A stretch of 40,049 nt of DNA from Desulfobulbaceae bacterium (GTDB lineage: Bacteria > Desulfobacterota > Desulfobulbia > Desulfobulbales > Desulfobulbaceae), in assembly GCA_024763055.1 (NCBI GenBank), contig JANTGH010000016.1, positions 1 through 40,049 on the forward strand. Direction: 5' to 3'. The notes under the pieces were generated by a model. It was not told where the DNA came from and did no database searches. It saw only the letters and a list, made by a program, of their open reading frames with translations. This document shows, piece by piece, positions 31,878 through 39,834 of this stretch (its first letter is position 1; each line of letters opens with the position of its first letter). The position numbers were made by a program, and so were the translations under genes.

Positions 31878-33569
31878 ATGCTGCAAGAATTACGGATAAA
31901 AAATCTGGCTCTACTTAAATCGTTGGACCTTGAATTGCCGGATCAGAATAATGGCTTAGTGGTATTTACCGGGGAAACCGGCGCCGGGAAGTCAATAATC
32001 CTGCAGGCTATTCATCTGCTGACCGGGGGGCGCGGTTCCTCCTCCTGGGTCAGGAGTGATTGCGCCAAGGCAGAGGTCGAGGCTTTCTTTGTTTTTGGTG
32101 ACCAGCATGAGGATGTCCGGGCATTTTTACGGGAGCATGGACTGGAATCAGGTGATGAATGCCTGGTGCGGCGGACGTTGAATCGGAAAGGCCGGAGTCG
32201 GCTTTTTATTAATGACCGGGCGGTGACCAGCCGACTGGCTGCCGAACTGGCAGAGAACCTGGTCAACATTGCCAGCCAGCATGATCACCAACAGCTTCTG
32301 CAGGCGAGAAAACATCTCGATTTTCTCGATTCCTACGGCGAACTCTGGCCGCAGCGGCTTGAGTTCAGTGAGCTGTTTAGAAAGTGGCAACAGTTGTCCG
32401 GTAGACTGCGTGAGTTGCAGGAGAAGGAACAAGACAAGGAACAGCGCCGGGATTTTCTGGGTTATCAGCTTAAAGAGATTCAGGAAGTCGCACCGATTTC
32501 CGGTGAGGATGATAGCCTTGCCCGGGAGCGGGACCTCTTGAAGGCAGCGTCAACCCTGTCCTTTCTTGCCCGCGACAGTTATCAGTTGCTCCAGAGCAAA
32601 GTTATCGAGCACCTGACGGCCATCAGGAAGAATATGGAACAGGCTGGAGAATTGGATCCTGAAGTTTCTGAGCTTTCCGAGCGGATTATTTCCAGTTGTT
32701 ATGAAATTGAAGATTTGGAGAGCGCGTTGCGACGTTATCGTGATGGGCTGCCCATGGATACCTCCCGTATGGAGGAAATTTCCCACCGTTTAGCCCAACT
32801 TAAAGGGTTGCAGCGAAAATATGGACAGAGCCTTGATGATGTCCTGACTCATGCCAGGCTGGCCGAGGAGGAACTTGAGGGGCTTGCCGTACTTGAAGAG
32901 GATATCGAGGAGCTGGAACTGGCCCTGGAGGAAATCAGCACAGAGGCCCTGCTCAAGGCCACGGAGTTGACCGAGAATAGACGCGATGCGGCGGCAAAAC
33001 TCAAAGCTGTCATGGAAGCGGAACTGGTATCTCTTCATTTCTCCCAGGCTGTATTTGATGTTTCCCTGCGATACCCTGATGGCATGGGTCTGGATGGAAT
33101 ACAGGCCAGTGGCCGGGACCAGGTGGAGTTTCTTTTTTCCGCCAATCCCGGCGAGCCGGCCAAACCCTTGGCTAAGGTTGTTTCCGGGGGCGAGCTTTCC
33201 CGGCTCATGCTGGCCATGAAGTGTATTCTTGCCCGTCGTGACCAAGTGGATACGGTCATATTTGATGAGGTTGATGCCGGGATCGGCGGTCAGGCAGCTG
33301 AGGCCGTTGCCTCCAAGATCCGTGAGCTGGCCGCACATCACCAGGTTCTGTGTATAACCCATCTGTCACAGATTGCCGCCTATGCTGATACCCATTTTCT
33401 GGTAGAAAAATCAGTGGAAGATGGTCGAACAGCGACTTCTATCCGGCTTTTGAATCAGGAAGAGCGGGTGTGCGAGTTGGCCCGGATGCTTGGCGGCGAG
33501 GATCCAAGCAAACAGACCCTTGCCCTGGCACGTGAACTGGCAGAAAAACAGGGTGGGCTGGACGGGTGA
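31878..33569 (+). CDS. recN: DNA repair protein RecN
   Basis: An SMC-like ATPase that acts at double-strand breaks. 563 residues: Walker A GETGAGKS at 32-39, followed by the RecN order DLELPD to NIASQHDHQQLL, a long central coiled coil (about 170-370, Glu/Leu/Arg-rich), and a C-terminal head with signature VVSGGELSRLMLAMK, Walker B TVIFDEVDAGIGG and CITHLSQIAAYAD. Standard length. The stop codon overlaps the GTG start of the following PP-loop gene by 4 nt. No clear SOS box was identified in the 140 nt upstream. Confidence 0.96.
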   Translation: MLQELRIKNLALLKSLDLELPDQNNGLVVFTGETGAGKSIILQAIHLLTGGRGSSSWVRSDCAKAEVEAFFVFGDQHEDVRAFLREHGLESGDECLVRRTLNRKGRSRLFINDRAVTSRLAAELAENLVNIASQHDHQQLLQARKHLDFLDSYGELWPQRLEFSELFRKWQQLSGRLRELQEKEQDKEQRRDFLGYQLKEIQEVAPISGEDDSLARERDLLKAASTLSFLARDSYQLLQSKVIEHLTAIRKNMEQAGELDPEVSELSERIISSCYEIEDLESALRRYRDGLPMDTSRMEEISHRLAQLKGLQRKYGQSLDDVLTHARLAEEELEGLAVLEEDIEELELALEEISTEALLKATELTENRRDAAAKLKAVMEAELVSLHFSQAVFDVSLRYPDGMGLDGIQASGRDQVEFLFSANPGEPAKPLAKVVSGGELSRLMLAMKCILARRDQVDTVIFDEVDAGIGGQAAEAVASKIRELAAHHQVLCITHLSQIAAYADTHFLVEKSVEDGRTATSIRLLNQEERVCELARMLGGEDPSKQTLALARELAEKQGGLDG

Positions 33570-34615
33570 GTACGACGGTGGCGCTTGGACTTTTTTCCGG
33601 TGGCCTGGATTCCATTCTCGCCTGTCGAGTGGTTGCGGACCAGGGAATCCTGGTCAAAGGATTGAAATTTGTTACTCCTTTTTTTGATCATCATCTTTTG
33701 GCGGATCAGGAGAAATATCAAAGGGAAATTCGACAAAAATACGACATTGATGTCGAATTGATTGATCTCAGCGAGGGCTATATTGATCTGCTGAGGAATC
33801 CGGCACATGGTTTTGGCAAGAATTTCAACCCCTGTATTGACTGTAAGATTCTTATGTTGAAAAAGGCCCGGCAGCTCCTTGAGCGATATCAGGCCTCTTT
33901 TCTTGTAACCGGCGAGGTTCTTGGTCAGCGGCCCATGTCCCAGCGTCGGGATACGCTCAGGGTCATTGAGCGCGATGCCGGTTGTGAGGACATTCTTCTT
34001 CGGCCGCTTTGTGCCAGGCGATTAAATCCGACCCTGCCTGAGCGTGCTGGCTGGATTGACCGGGACCGGCTGTTCGGTTTTTCCGGTAGGGGACGCAGGC
34101 CGCAGATCGAATTGGCCGGTAAGTTAGGCATAAAAGAGTTCCCTGCGCCTGCCGGCGGCTGTGTGCTTACCGATCCAAACCTGGCCTCACGTATAGAGCG
34201 TTTTTATGCGGGGTTGTTTGCTCTTAGGCAGGAACAGTTCCAGGCCAATGATTTCCGGTTGCTTCTCGTGGGAAGGCAGTTCCGTCTTCCCGGCGGTCAT
34301 TGGCTGATCCTTGGCCGCAATGAACAGGAAAATGACCTGCTCTGCTCCTTAGCGGGGCCGGATGACTGGCTCTTGTATATGCCCGAGCGTCCCGGACCCA
34401 CCGGCTTGTTACGCCGGGCAGCTGTTCTGGTAAACAGGGATGTTGACGAAACAGTGACACTCAACCGGATCGGTGGCCTTATTGTGCGTTACGGCCGAAA
34501 AATAAATGGCGCACTGCCACCGGGAGATGTTCTCCTTGAGCGGGACGGTTCTCAGGAGGTACTAAGGGCAATACCTCTGCTTGATGATGTGATTTTCAGG
34601 GAATGGATAGTGTAG
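33566..34615 (+). CDS. PP-loop ATPase (thiouridine-synthase-like) with C-terminal NFACT-R-like domain
   Basis: 349 residues starting GTG, overlapping recN by 4 nt. The PP-loop motif SGGLDS is at 11-16, as in MnmA/ThiI-type enzymes that adenylate a nucleic-acid base and replace oxygen with sulfur. A C-x2-C (NPCIDCK, near 91-96) and RPMSQRRDTLRVIERDAG follow, then LLRPLCARRLNPTLPE and GFSGRGRRPQ. The last third (FRLPGGHWLILGRNEQEN and DWLLYMPERPGPTGLLRR) resembles the DUF814/NFACT-R RNA-binding domain. This architecture is often annotated as a tRNA thiouridylase-related protein; the exact base modified is unknown. No THUMP domain is present, unlike ThiI. Confidence 0.8.
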   Translation: MSTTVALGLFSGGLDSILACRVVADQGILVKGLKFVTPFFDHHLLADQEKYQREIRQKYDIDVELIDLSEGYIDLLRNPAHGFGKNFNPCIDCKILMLKKARQLLERYQASFLVTGEVLGQRPMSQRRDTLRVIERDAGCEDILLRPLCARRLNPTLPERAGWIDRDRLFGFSGRGRRPQIELAGKLGIKEFPAPAGGCVLTDPNLASRIERFYAGLFALRQEQFQANDFRLLLVGRQFRLPGGHWLILGRNEQENDLLCSLAGPDDWLLYMPERPGPTGLLRRAAVLVNRDVDETVTLNRIGGLIVRYGRKINGALPPGDVLLERDGSQEVLRAIPLLDDVIFREWIV

Positions 34616-34672
34616 ACCTCTACATAAAAATACAAATTATCCGGTTCCTGCCGGGTTGATTATGGTGATTTC

Positions 34673-35431
34673 ATGATCGGCTTAGAGAGGATAAATCTTG
34701 AGCCGTTGATATCCTTTGTCCTGCAGCGGCAAAAAGAGGATGGTTGTTTTGCACCCTGTCCGAGCCTGCCCTCAACCGTTGCCGATACATTCTACGCCCT
34801 GGGCATTTTGTCCGCGTTGGGATCTCTTGGGCCTGGTTTAGATCTTTTTTCCCGATTAGACAAAGAAAAACTGCTTGCTTTCATTAAGGAGCATGAGTCC
34901 ATTAGAAAAAGTCTGCCGCTGCGAATCCGCTTTTTTTTAGTGGAGATCGGCAGGTATATTTCAGAAGACAAATCAACCTATGTGGATCATTGTGAGGATA
35001 TCAGTGCGGCAAAGATGGTCAGCTATGAAAATTATTACTATCTGGGCAGGCTTACCTCGGGGAAAAAAACAGGAATTCAGGTCAAAGAGTTGGATCTTTC
35101 TGCTTGTACCTGTAGGGATGTTTATTATTTTGTTCTCTCCTTTCCAGAAATCGCCCGATCACGGGCCGGTGAGATTGTCGACTGGCTGAGAGAATGCCAG
35201 AATTGCGACGGGGGGTTTGGTTTTTTTCCAGGCACAACCTCTTACATTGAATACTGCGATTACAGCCTGTCGGCGCTGGCCGTGTTGAAAAAGCGGCCAA
35301 CCCATAGCGCACAGGTAGAACGTTATATCAGGTACTGCCAGACCGGGGCAGGCGGATTTTCCCGCAGCAGCAAGGCCGCACCTTTTCTTGAAGCCTCTTT
35401 TCATGCCGTGCATGCATTGCTTGATCTGTAA
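34673..35431 (+). CDS. alpha-alpha toroid protein (prenyltransferase/squalene-cyclase repeat)
   Basis: 252 residues, soluble. Prenyltransferase-type repeats are visible: FVLQRQKEDGCFAPCP near the N-terminus, WLRECQNCDGGFGFFPG in the last third and YCQTGAGGFSRSSKAAPFLE near the end (Q-x3-G-G-F pattern). Such folds occur in protein prenyltransferases, terpene cyclases and alpha-2-macroglobulins. The protein is shorter than these enzymes and shows no DXDD or DCTAE cyclase motif, so activity cannot be assigned. It follows the PP-loop gene after 57 nt and may share its transcript. Confidence 0.6.
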   Translation: MIGLERINLEPLISFVLQRQKEDGCFAPCPSLPSTVADTFYALGILSALGSLGPGLDLFSRLDKEKLLAFIKEHESIRKSLPLRIRFFLVEIGRYISEDKSTYVDHCEDISAAKMVSYENYYYLGRLTSGKKTGIQVKELDLSACTCRDVYYFVLSFPEIARSRAGEIVDWLRECQNCDGGFGFFPGTTSYIEYCDYSLSALAVLKKRPTHSAQVERYIRYCQTGAGGFSRSSKAAPFLEASFHAVHALLDL

Positions 35432-35481
35432 AAGGGCGCAGGTTGTTTGATCTTTGAAATTTTTTCGGCGATTTTTAGCGC

Positions 35482-36378
35482 TCAATGACGCGTGAGCAGC
35501 GGCATCCATGGAAGACCTCTGGGTGCGACCTGGGTGAAGTGTGCATCGACCACATATTGTTGTATAAAATCGACAAATTCAGAGGTGCGGGTATAGACCC
35601 CATACCAGCCGTCATAAACATCACATGATTTCCCGTAGGAAACAAGTCCGGCATGCACCCATTCTCCGTCGATTCGGGTAACCACCGGTCCGCCGGAGTC
35701 CCCGTTGCAGACATCTTTGCCTTCGAAATATCCTGCGCAAAGCTGTGAGGTGATGAGCGTGACGTGATAGATATTATTACAGTAACTGTCATCAACCACT
35801 GGCAGGTCGACCTGCCGGAGTTTTTCCGGGTAATACCAGCTGCCCCCGCTGCCGTCAGCCATCCCCCAACCCAGGGCCGTGAGCATCCTGCCCGACAAGT
35901 CCTGCGGAGCTTTCTCTTTTGACTCACCGGAAAACAGAGTGATTGGCGGTTGCGTGGAAGGCTGCTCCAGTTCAAGCAGGGCGATATCATTAGTGAAATA
36001 GGAGGTGTCGTATTGGCTGTGAATGTGTATGCTTTTTACCCCTATCCTCGTGCCCGAAAAAGAACTGAGGTCAAAGATGCCGACAGCAACTTCTATGTCA
36101 CCGGAACTCAAGCCGCTGGCACAGTGGGCGGCTGTCAGGACCCATGTGTCGTCAATGAGTACACCGCTGCAGTATTGAGCAGAATAGGTGTTCGGTTCAC
36201 TTGCGCGAAGAAGGGCTGCCATCCATGGCCAGTCACCTGACTTTGACTGGCTGCCGCCAAGGATCTTTGTGGTGAATCCAGGAGATTGGGTTGTTTCGTT
36301 ATTTAATCCACCTGCGCAAGTGAAGTGGGGGAAGAACAGCAGGACGAGAAGCAGAAATCGTACACGTAGAAAGAACAT
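35482..36378 (-). CDS. exported trypsin-like serine protease (S1 family)
   Basis: 298 residues. A signal peptide (FFLRVRFLLLVLLFFPHF, ending near CAG) is followed by a short propeptide and an activation site K38-ILGG. The catalytic triad is His85 in LTAAHC, Asp131 in NDIALLEL and Ser228 in GDSGGP. Asp222 at the trypsin-189 position points to Arg/Lys specificity. Six or so cysteines would form the usual disulfides, including YCSGVL and SQLCAGY. S1 proteases of this type are uncommon in Desulfobacterota and are classic type II secretion substrates; the complete gsp set lies a few kilobases away. Confidence 0.93.
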   Translation of the reverse strand: MFFLRVRFLLLVLLFFPHFTCAGGLNNETTQSPGFTTKILGGSQSKSGDWPWMAALLRASEPNTYSAQYCSGVLIDDTWVLTAAHCASGLSSGDIEVAVGIFDLSSFSGTRIGVKSIHIHSQYDTSYFTNDIALLELEQPSTQPPITLFSGESKEKAPQDLSGRMLTALGWGMADGSGGSWYYPEKLRQVDLPVVDDSYCNNIYHVTLITSQLCAGYFEGKDVCNGDSGGPVVTRIDGEWVHAGLVSYGKSCDVYDGWYGVYTRTSEFVDFIQQYVVDAHFTQVAPRGLPWMPLLTRH

Positions 36379-36861
36379 GTTATCGGTCTTTGAGCTAATT
36401 GTAAAATAGAGTTAAACAGTAATCACCCAAAAGGGTATTTTTCATTCCATGGAACGGTGTGACCGTTTAACGATTTTGGAAAAATGTAATAAAGTCCTGG
36501 TATTGGCCTGAAGGTCAACGAAAATTCCGGTTTGTTCGAGCATTTTATAGTGGTATTGTAACGGGTCTCCAGGTAAATGGCAAATCCGTTGCCGGAATTG
36601 TCGGCGTATTGAAACGCCGGAAGTTGTCTGTCGACGCACCGAGTTTCAGTGTTATGCTGTCAGGCAAGGTTGAGGGTTACTGAAAATCCGGTGGGAGAGA
36701 ATTGAAGCTTGTCGGTTACGATGAAGAAAATTTGCACACAATCCTACAAGACCATGGTCCTCATCTGCATGGATGGAGTTGCATGCAGAATTGGAATCTT
36801 AGAGATTTTTTTCGAAAAAACACTTCCTTTCAGCTACAAAACATCAATACCCATAATTCGA
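36379..36861. other. non-coding gap with inverted repeats
   Basis: No supported gene. An AATTCCGG/CCGGAATT pair at 36523-36530 and 36592-36599 brackets 61 nt, and CGGCGT-ATTGAA-ACGCCG forms a hairpin at 36602-36619. A minus-strand 65-codon frame (36442-36639) has no recognisable content. The hairpin ACCCATAAT-TCG-ATTATGGGT at 36849-36869 overlaps the stop of the next minus-strand gene and may end its mRNA, although the following T-run is weak. Confidence 0.4.
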
Positions 36862-37050
36862 TTATGGGTCGACTTTAACAACTCCTGTACCTTTACAGGT
36901 CGGGCAGGTTTGTTCAGCTTCACACTGACATTCATTCCAGTCATCGCCGTCCTGTGTCCCTCGCCATTCACTGTCGCAGACGCAGGCTCCCGGGATCCTT
37001 TTATTGCCATGACATTCCGGGCATTCTTTTGTTGTCTTTTTTTGCGTCAT
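36862..37050 (-). CDS. small DnaJ-type zinc-ribbon protein
   Basis: 62 residues with paired CxxCxG motifs: CPECHGNK near 10-17 and CPTCKGTG near 49-56, plus CVCD and CQCEAEQTC between them. The C-x2-C-x-G pattern is that of the DnaJ cysteine-rich domain and small relatives that bind zinc or hold thiols. GGAG lies 7 nt before the ATG. It is 145 nt downstream of the selenoprotein thioredoxin on the same strand. The function is unknown. Confidence 0.7.
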   Translation of the reverse strand: MTQKKTTKECPECHGNKRIPGACVCDSEWRGTQDGDDWNECQCEAEQTCPTCKGTGVVKVDP

Positions 37051-37143
37051 AGGATGTCTCCGTTTTAGATACTTCTATTTTTATCAATGTCGCTAAATAA
37101 AGGAATTGCCCCGATCCTGTGCGAATGCATGGGATCGGTCAAA

Positions 37144-37186
37144 GTGTCACCTCAACGACAGAATGATAGTATTGCTGAGGTGACAC
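37144..37186. repeat. perfect 11-bp inverted repeat after the selenoprotein thioredoxin gene
   Basis: GTGTCACCTCA (37144-37154) and TGAGGTGACAC (37176-37186) with a 21-nt loop, 9 nt past the stop codon of the thioredoxin gene. A second hairpin, CCGATCC/GGATCGG, lies at 37111-37138. No T-run follows on the minus strand, so a factor-dependent end or an RNA-stabilising structure is more likely than an intrinsic terminator. Confidence 0.5.
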
Positions 37187-37195
37187 ACTGTGAGG

Positions 37196-37768
37196 CTACT
37201 GGATGAGACGATAGGGATAGGCTCGCTTTGTCCAGGTGCTTGCGGGAAAATCCCTGCACAGTTGTTCGTAGGCCTCTTTAAGTGGCTTGGGATCATTGGT
37301 GCTTTTGTAGCGACTGACTCCTGTCTGAAAAACAGCCTCAGGGGCTGCATCACTATCAGCATGATCAGCAAGGATTATTTTATAGTGATCAAGTGCTTCC
37401 TTGAAGGCGTTTTTATGGAAATACATATTACCAATGCCGAGCAATAACGAGGAGATCAATTCTTCAGGATTTAAGAAGCCAACTGTTTGATGGTGTTCGT
37501 GACCGTCCTGATCAAGAATGAACAGGGCCGGAGTCCATGATATGTCAAATTTCCTGGACAGAGGCTGGTGGTCAGAGGGAATCCGCAAGGGGATTACGTT
37601 CTTATTGACGAATGAAATTACAGCTTTATTTGGATACGTAACTGCATCCATTTGTTGGCAGCCTATTCACTGTGGATTAAAGAAGTCCAAAAAAATCGGT
37701 TTATTGTCTTTTTTTGATTGCTCTAAAGCCTGTTCCAGCTCTGTAAGCCAGTTAATGGTGGAATTCAT
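37196..37768 (-). CDS. thioredoxin-TPR selenoprotein with U-x-x-C active site
   Basis: ATG 37768 has AGGAG 8 nt upstream. The minus-strand frame reads MNSTINWLTELEQAL, then DFFNPQ, then TGA (37669-37667), then IGCQQMDAVTYPNKAV without another stop to 37196. With Sec at residue 34 this is a 190-residue protein whose active site is U34-x-x-C37 at the normal place of a thioredoxin CxxC. The fold continues with VPLRIPSD, SWTPALFILDQDG (cis-Pro region) and GFLNPEEL. A C-terminal TPR-like part (LGIGNMYFHKNAFKEALDHY, APEAVFQTGVSRYKST) follows. Relatives with Cys instead of Sec are known. After the UGA, CTGC...GCAG (about 37661-37642) could form a SECIS-like hairpin. Without Sec the call would be a truncated ORF starting at 37651. 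Confidence 0.87.
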
Positions 37769-37933
37769 AGTTGCATCTCCTGTTAAGATAAAAAATGATA
37801 AAAATATCCTCACTGATCGTGTAGACGATTCCCCATTTATTTCCCATGAAACTGTCAGGGGGATTTTTATGTTGGACTGTGGGCCTGTGTCACAACATGG
37901 TACATAAATATACAGGTAATCAGGAAGCTGGAA

Positions 37934-38077
37934 ATGTCAATCTGGAATATGGAAGAGTCAGGGAAATGGCAGAGTCGATTGACCAGCAGGTATTATTCCG
38001 GCTGGGTAGGATTTATCACTAAGGAGCTAAGGAGGTATCGGCTAAAGGGAAAAGATCATGATGATCTTCTCTTTTAA
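37934..38077 (+). CDS. possible 47-residue small protein
   Basis: ATG 37934 is preceded by AGGA about 9 nt upstream. The frame encodes a basic, Trp-containing peptide beginning MSIWNMEESGKWQSRL and ending KGKDHDDLLF. No family recognised. A CCC/GGG mini-hairpin with seven T residues follows directly. It may be chance. Confidence 0.25.
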   Translation: MSIWNMEESGKWQSRLTSRYYSGWVGFITKELRRYRLKGKDHDDLLF

Positions 38078-38078
38078 C

Positions 38079-38098
38079 CCCTGAAGGGCTGTTTTTTT
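38079..38098 (+). terminator. weak possible terminator
   Basis: CCCCTGAAGGGCTG followed by TTTTTTTATTTT. The stem is only three or four base pairs, but an imperfect AGATCA/TGATCT hairpin just upstream (about 38051-38067) may add to it. Confidence 0.3.
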
Positions 38099-38447
38099 AT
38101 TTTCCATACAGGCTGTCTTATGAGTCGATGCATTACTGCACTGCGAATTTTTAGGGAGCGAAAATTGAACCATTGTTCGCAATCGGATTGGTGTGGCCAA
38201 AGAATCTTGCAACAGGTTGTAAGTGAATTCATTTCCTTGACCATCATACGCTGTGGCATTATATATTAGATAAGGTTAACGCTTTTATCGTTCTTTTTTT
38301 GAAAATGAATTGAAAGTGTCACATTTGGTAACCAGCCGGCAATTTTTTCAGACCATAGCCGTTTTCATGACGCTGCCGTCGTGAAGATCAGTTGGAACCC
38401 AATAAGTCTATGGGCGATTTTGAGAGAAAAAAAACAGGAGAATGAAT

Positions 38448-38702
38448 ATGCATGACAAACAGGAACTCTGCAGCAAGATTATAGGTATGTACCCGGAATT
38501 AGGCCAGTGCGAAATTGATGTTATGGTGGATTGGGATGAAGAAAAAAATGCATGGGCCGTTGACTTAAAAAAAGAGAACCATGAGCTTAAGCATTATCTC
38601 GAAGAACCGGATGCGGATAGTTGCATGGAGGGCAGGCAGTGTGTCTCCCTGGGGCTTGAAATTGCACAGCTTGTTAAAAATATCAAAGGTGAACAGTATT
38701 AA
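38448..38702 (+). CDS. small acidic hypothetical protein
   Basis: Start chosen at ATG 38448, 7 nt after CAGGAG; an earlier in-frame ATG at 38442 is too close to that site. 84 residues, soluble, rich in Asp/Glu, with cysteines in ELCSKI, LGQCEID, DSCMEG and RQCVSL. WDEEKNAWAVDLKKENHELKHYL reads as a beta-hairpin then helix. I do not recognise a domain. It lies 155 nt upstream of the DsrC-like gene on the same strand, suggesting a linked role. Confidence 0.7.
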   Translation: MHDKQELCSKIIGMYPELGQCEIDVMVDWDEEKNAWAVDLKKENHELKHYLEEPDADSCMEGRQCVSLGLEIAQLVKNIKGEQY

Positions 38703-38857
38703 CCGGTTTAACAGCAGGATCAGCCTTGATGCATTCCATAGAGAAAATGGATGTATATTGCGGGAAAAAAATAATAGGGTGTTTTAAATTTGTTGTCGGA
38801 AAAGAATGATATCGATGGAGAGTATTCGGCAACATACATTTTAGAGTGAGGTCGATA

Positions 38858-39214
38858 ATGTCTGTCTTGGAATGTGCCGGGAAAACGGTTGAACTTGATG
38901 GCAATGGTTTTCTTGCAAATCAAGAAGACTGGGATGAAAATGTCGCTCAAGCGCTGGCAGTACGGGAAGGAGTTGATGCCTTGACCAGCGAGCAATTGGA
39001 AATAATATCTTTCATGCGAAGCTATTATTTAAAATTCAAGGCGTTTCCTATTCTTGGTCAGGTCTGCAAAATTGTTCGCCAACCGGGAAAATGTGTGAAT
39101 GAACAATTTATCAATCCTGAAAAGGCGTGGAAGATAGCCGGACTCCCAAAACTCAGTGGCATTCATTTTATTACTCTGGATGGAGAAAATTATAAAATGG
39201 AAGAATGCTGTTGA
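38858..39214 (+). CDS. DsrC/TusE-family protein with variant C-terminus
   Basis: Start chosen at ATG 38858 (MSVLECAGKTVELD), with GAGG 6 nt upstream; the frame is open from GTG 38846. 118 residues. The DsrC/TusE order is visible: VELDGNGFLANQEDWDENVAQALA, EQLEIISFMRSYYLKFKAFP and AWKIAGLPK (each in part). In true DsrC, KMAGLPKPTGCV ends the protein with an essential penultimate Cys. Here the Cys before KIAGLPK is Trp, the PTGCV tail is replaced by LSGIHFITLDGENYK, and the chain ends MEECC. Two extra cysteines occur in QVCKIVRQPGKCV. It is probably a sulfur-relay or thiol-carrier paralogue, not the DsrAB partner itself. Confidence 0.85.
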   Translation: MSVLECAGKTVELDGNGFLANQEDWDENVAQALAVREGVDALTSEQLEIISFMRSYYLKFKAFPILGQVCKIVRQPGKCVNEQFINPEKAWKIAGLPKLSGIHFITLDGENYKMEECC

Positions 39215-39348
39215 GTCCACGGGCGGAATTCGGACCCATTGTCTGTACTGAAAAGAATTGCCGCGACAATGGAATCCGGCACTCTGGCACTGGCGTCCCG
39301 ATGGACGGGCACCGGAGGGGAGCCTGGATGTCTGCATGGGGGAAGAGT

Positions 39349-39834
39349 TCAGTCATGCACTGCCCGTATCCAACCCTCAATCCGGGCTCGTGTGGGTAGA
39401 AGTCCCGAGCTTTTTAAGCTGTTATTTATCATCAAGGCCGGGGTCTGTAAAATGCCCGCCCGTCCGATTTCATCGGGATCATGAATCTGCTCGATATCAG
39501 CGCCGATATTCATGTCGGCCAGCACCTCAATGACAAGTTTTTGCAAGCCATTGCAACTGACGCATCCCGTTCCGAAAATTCGAATAATCAACGTTTCTTC
39601 TTCTCCAACCCCACCCTGCAGGTGTTTTGTGTATTCTTTGAACAGGGCAATTTTATATTTCTCTTTCATGGTTGTCGGGATATAATTCTTTTTTTCCACG
39701 GCCTGGTAGAGAAAGTTCATGGCTTCATCCTTGGCCAGTTTTTTTGCTGTAGCTTTGTTGAGGGCAATATCAAGACCGATCAGGCCGATATTTGTTTTTC
39801 CAATGCGAATAGTACGGGAAGTGGCGGCATCCAT
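39349..39834 (-). CDS. thioredoxin-like small disulfide protein with N-terminal extension
   Basis: 161 residues from ATG 39834 (the frame has TTG 6 nt earlier). The C-terminal 80 residues match the MTH895/small redox-active disulfide protein type: IIRIFGTGCVSCNGLQKLVIEVL (in part), IGADIEQIHDPDEIGRAGILQTPALMI and a final helix. Active site is C-V-S-C with the cis-Pro TPAL. The first 80 residues (IGLIGLDIALNKATAKKL, FLYQAVEKKNYIP, YKIALFKEYTKHLQGG) are a helical extension of unknown role. No strong ribosome-binding site is visible. Confidence 0.82.
   Translation of the reverse strand: MDAATSRTIRIGKTNIGLIGLDIALNKATAKKLAKDEAMNFLYQAVEKKNYIPTTMKEKYKIALFKEYTKHLQGGVGEEETLIIRIFGTGCVSCNGLQKLVIEVLADMNIGADIEQIHDPDEIGRAGILQTPALMINNSLKSSGLLPTRARIEGWIRAVHD

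Larger units (their letters stand above)
37769..38447. other. 680-nt gap, mostly without recognised genes
   Basis: Contains the promoter side of the selenoprotein thioredoxin gene on the left, one candidate 47-codon ORF (37934-38077) with a T-run after it, and a second short plus-strand frame (about 38118-38267) without features. Upstream of the acidic small protein gene nothing more specific than AT-rich stretches was seen. Confidence 0.4.

Noticed and set aside
36442-36639. 65-codon minus-strand frame in the gap upstream of the protease
   Set aside because: No ribosome-binding site, no recognisable sequence, and inverted repeats within it suggest non-coding DNA.
36709-37068. 119-codon plus-strand frame
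   Set aside because: Antisense to the CxxCxG zinc-ribbon gene, which has a good ribosome-binding site and paired cysteine motifs.
39349-39351. The TGA ending the thioredoxin-like gene as another selenocysteine codon
   Set aside because: The frame stays open beyond it, but the downstream residues are Pro/Arg-rich with no family match, and the protein already has its normal length.
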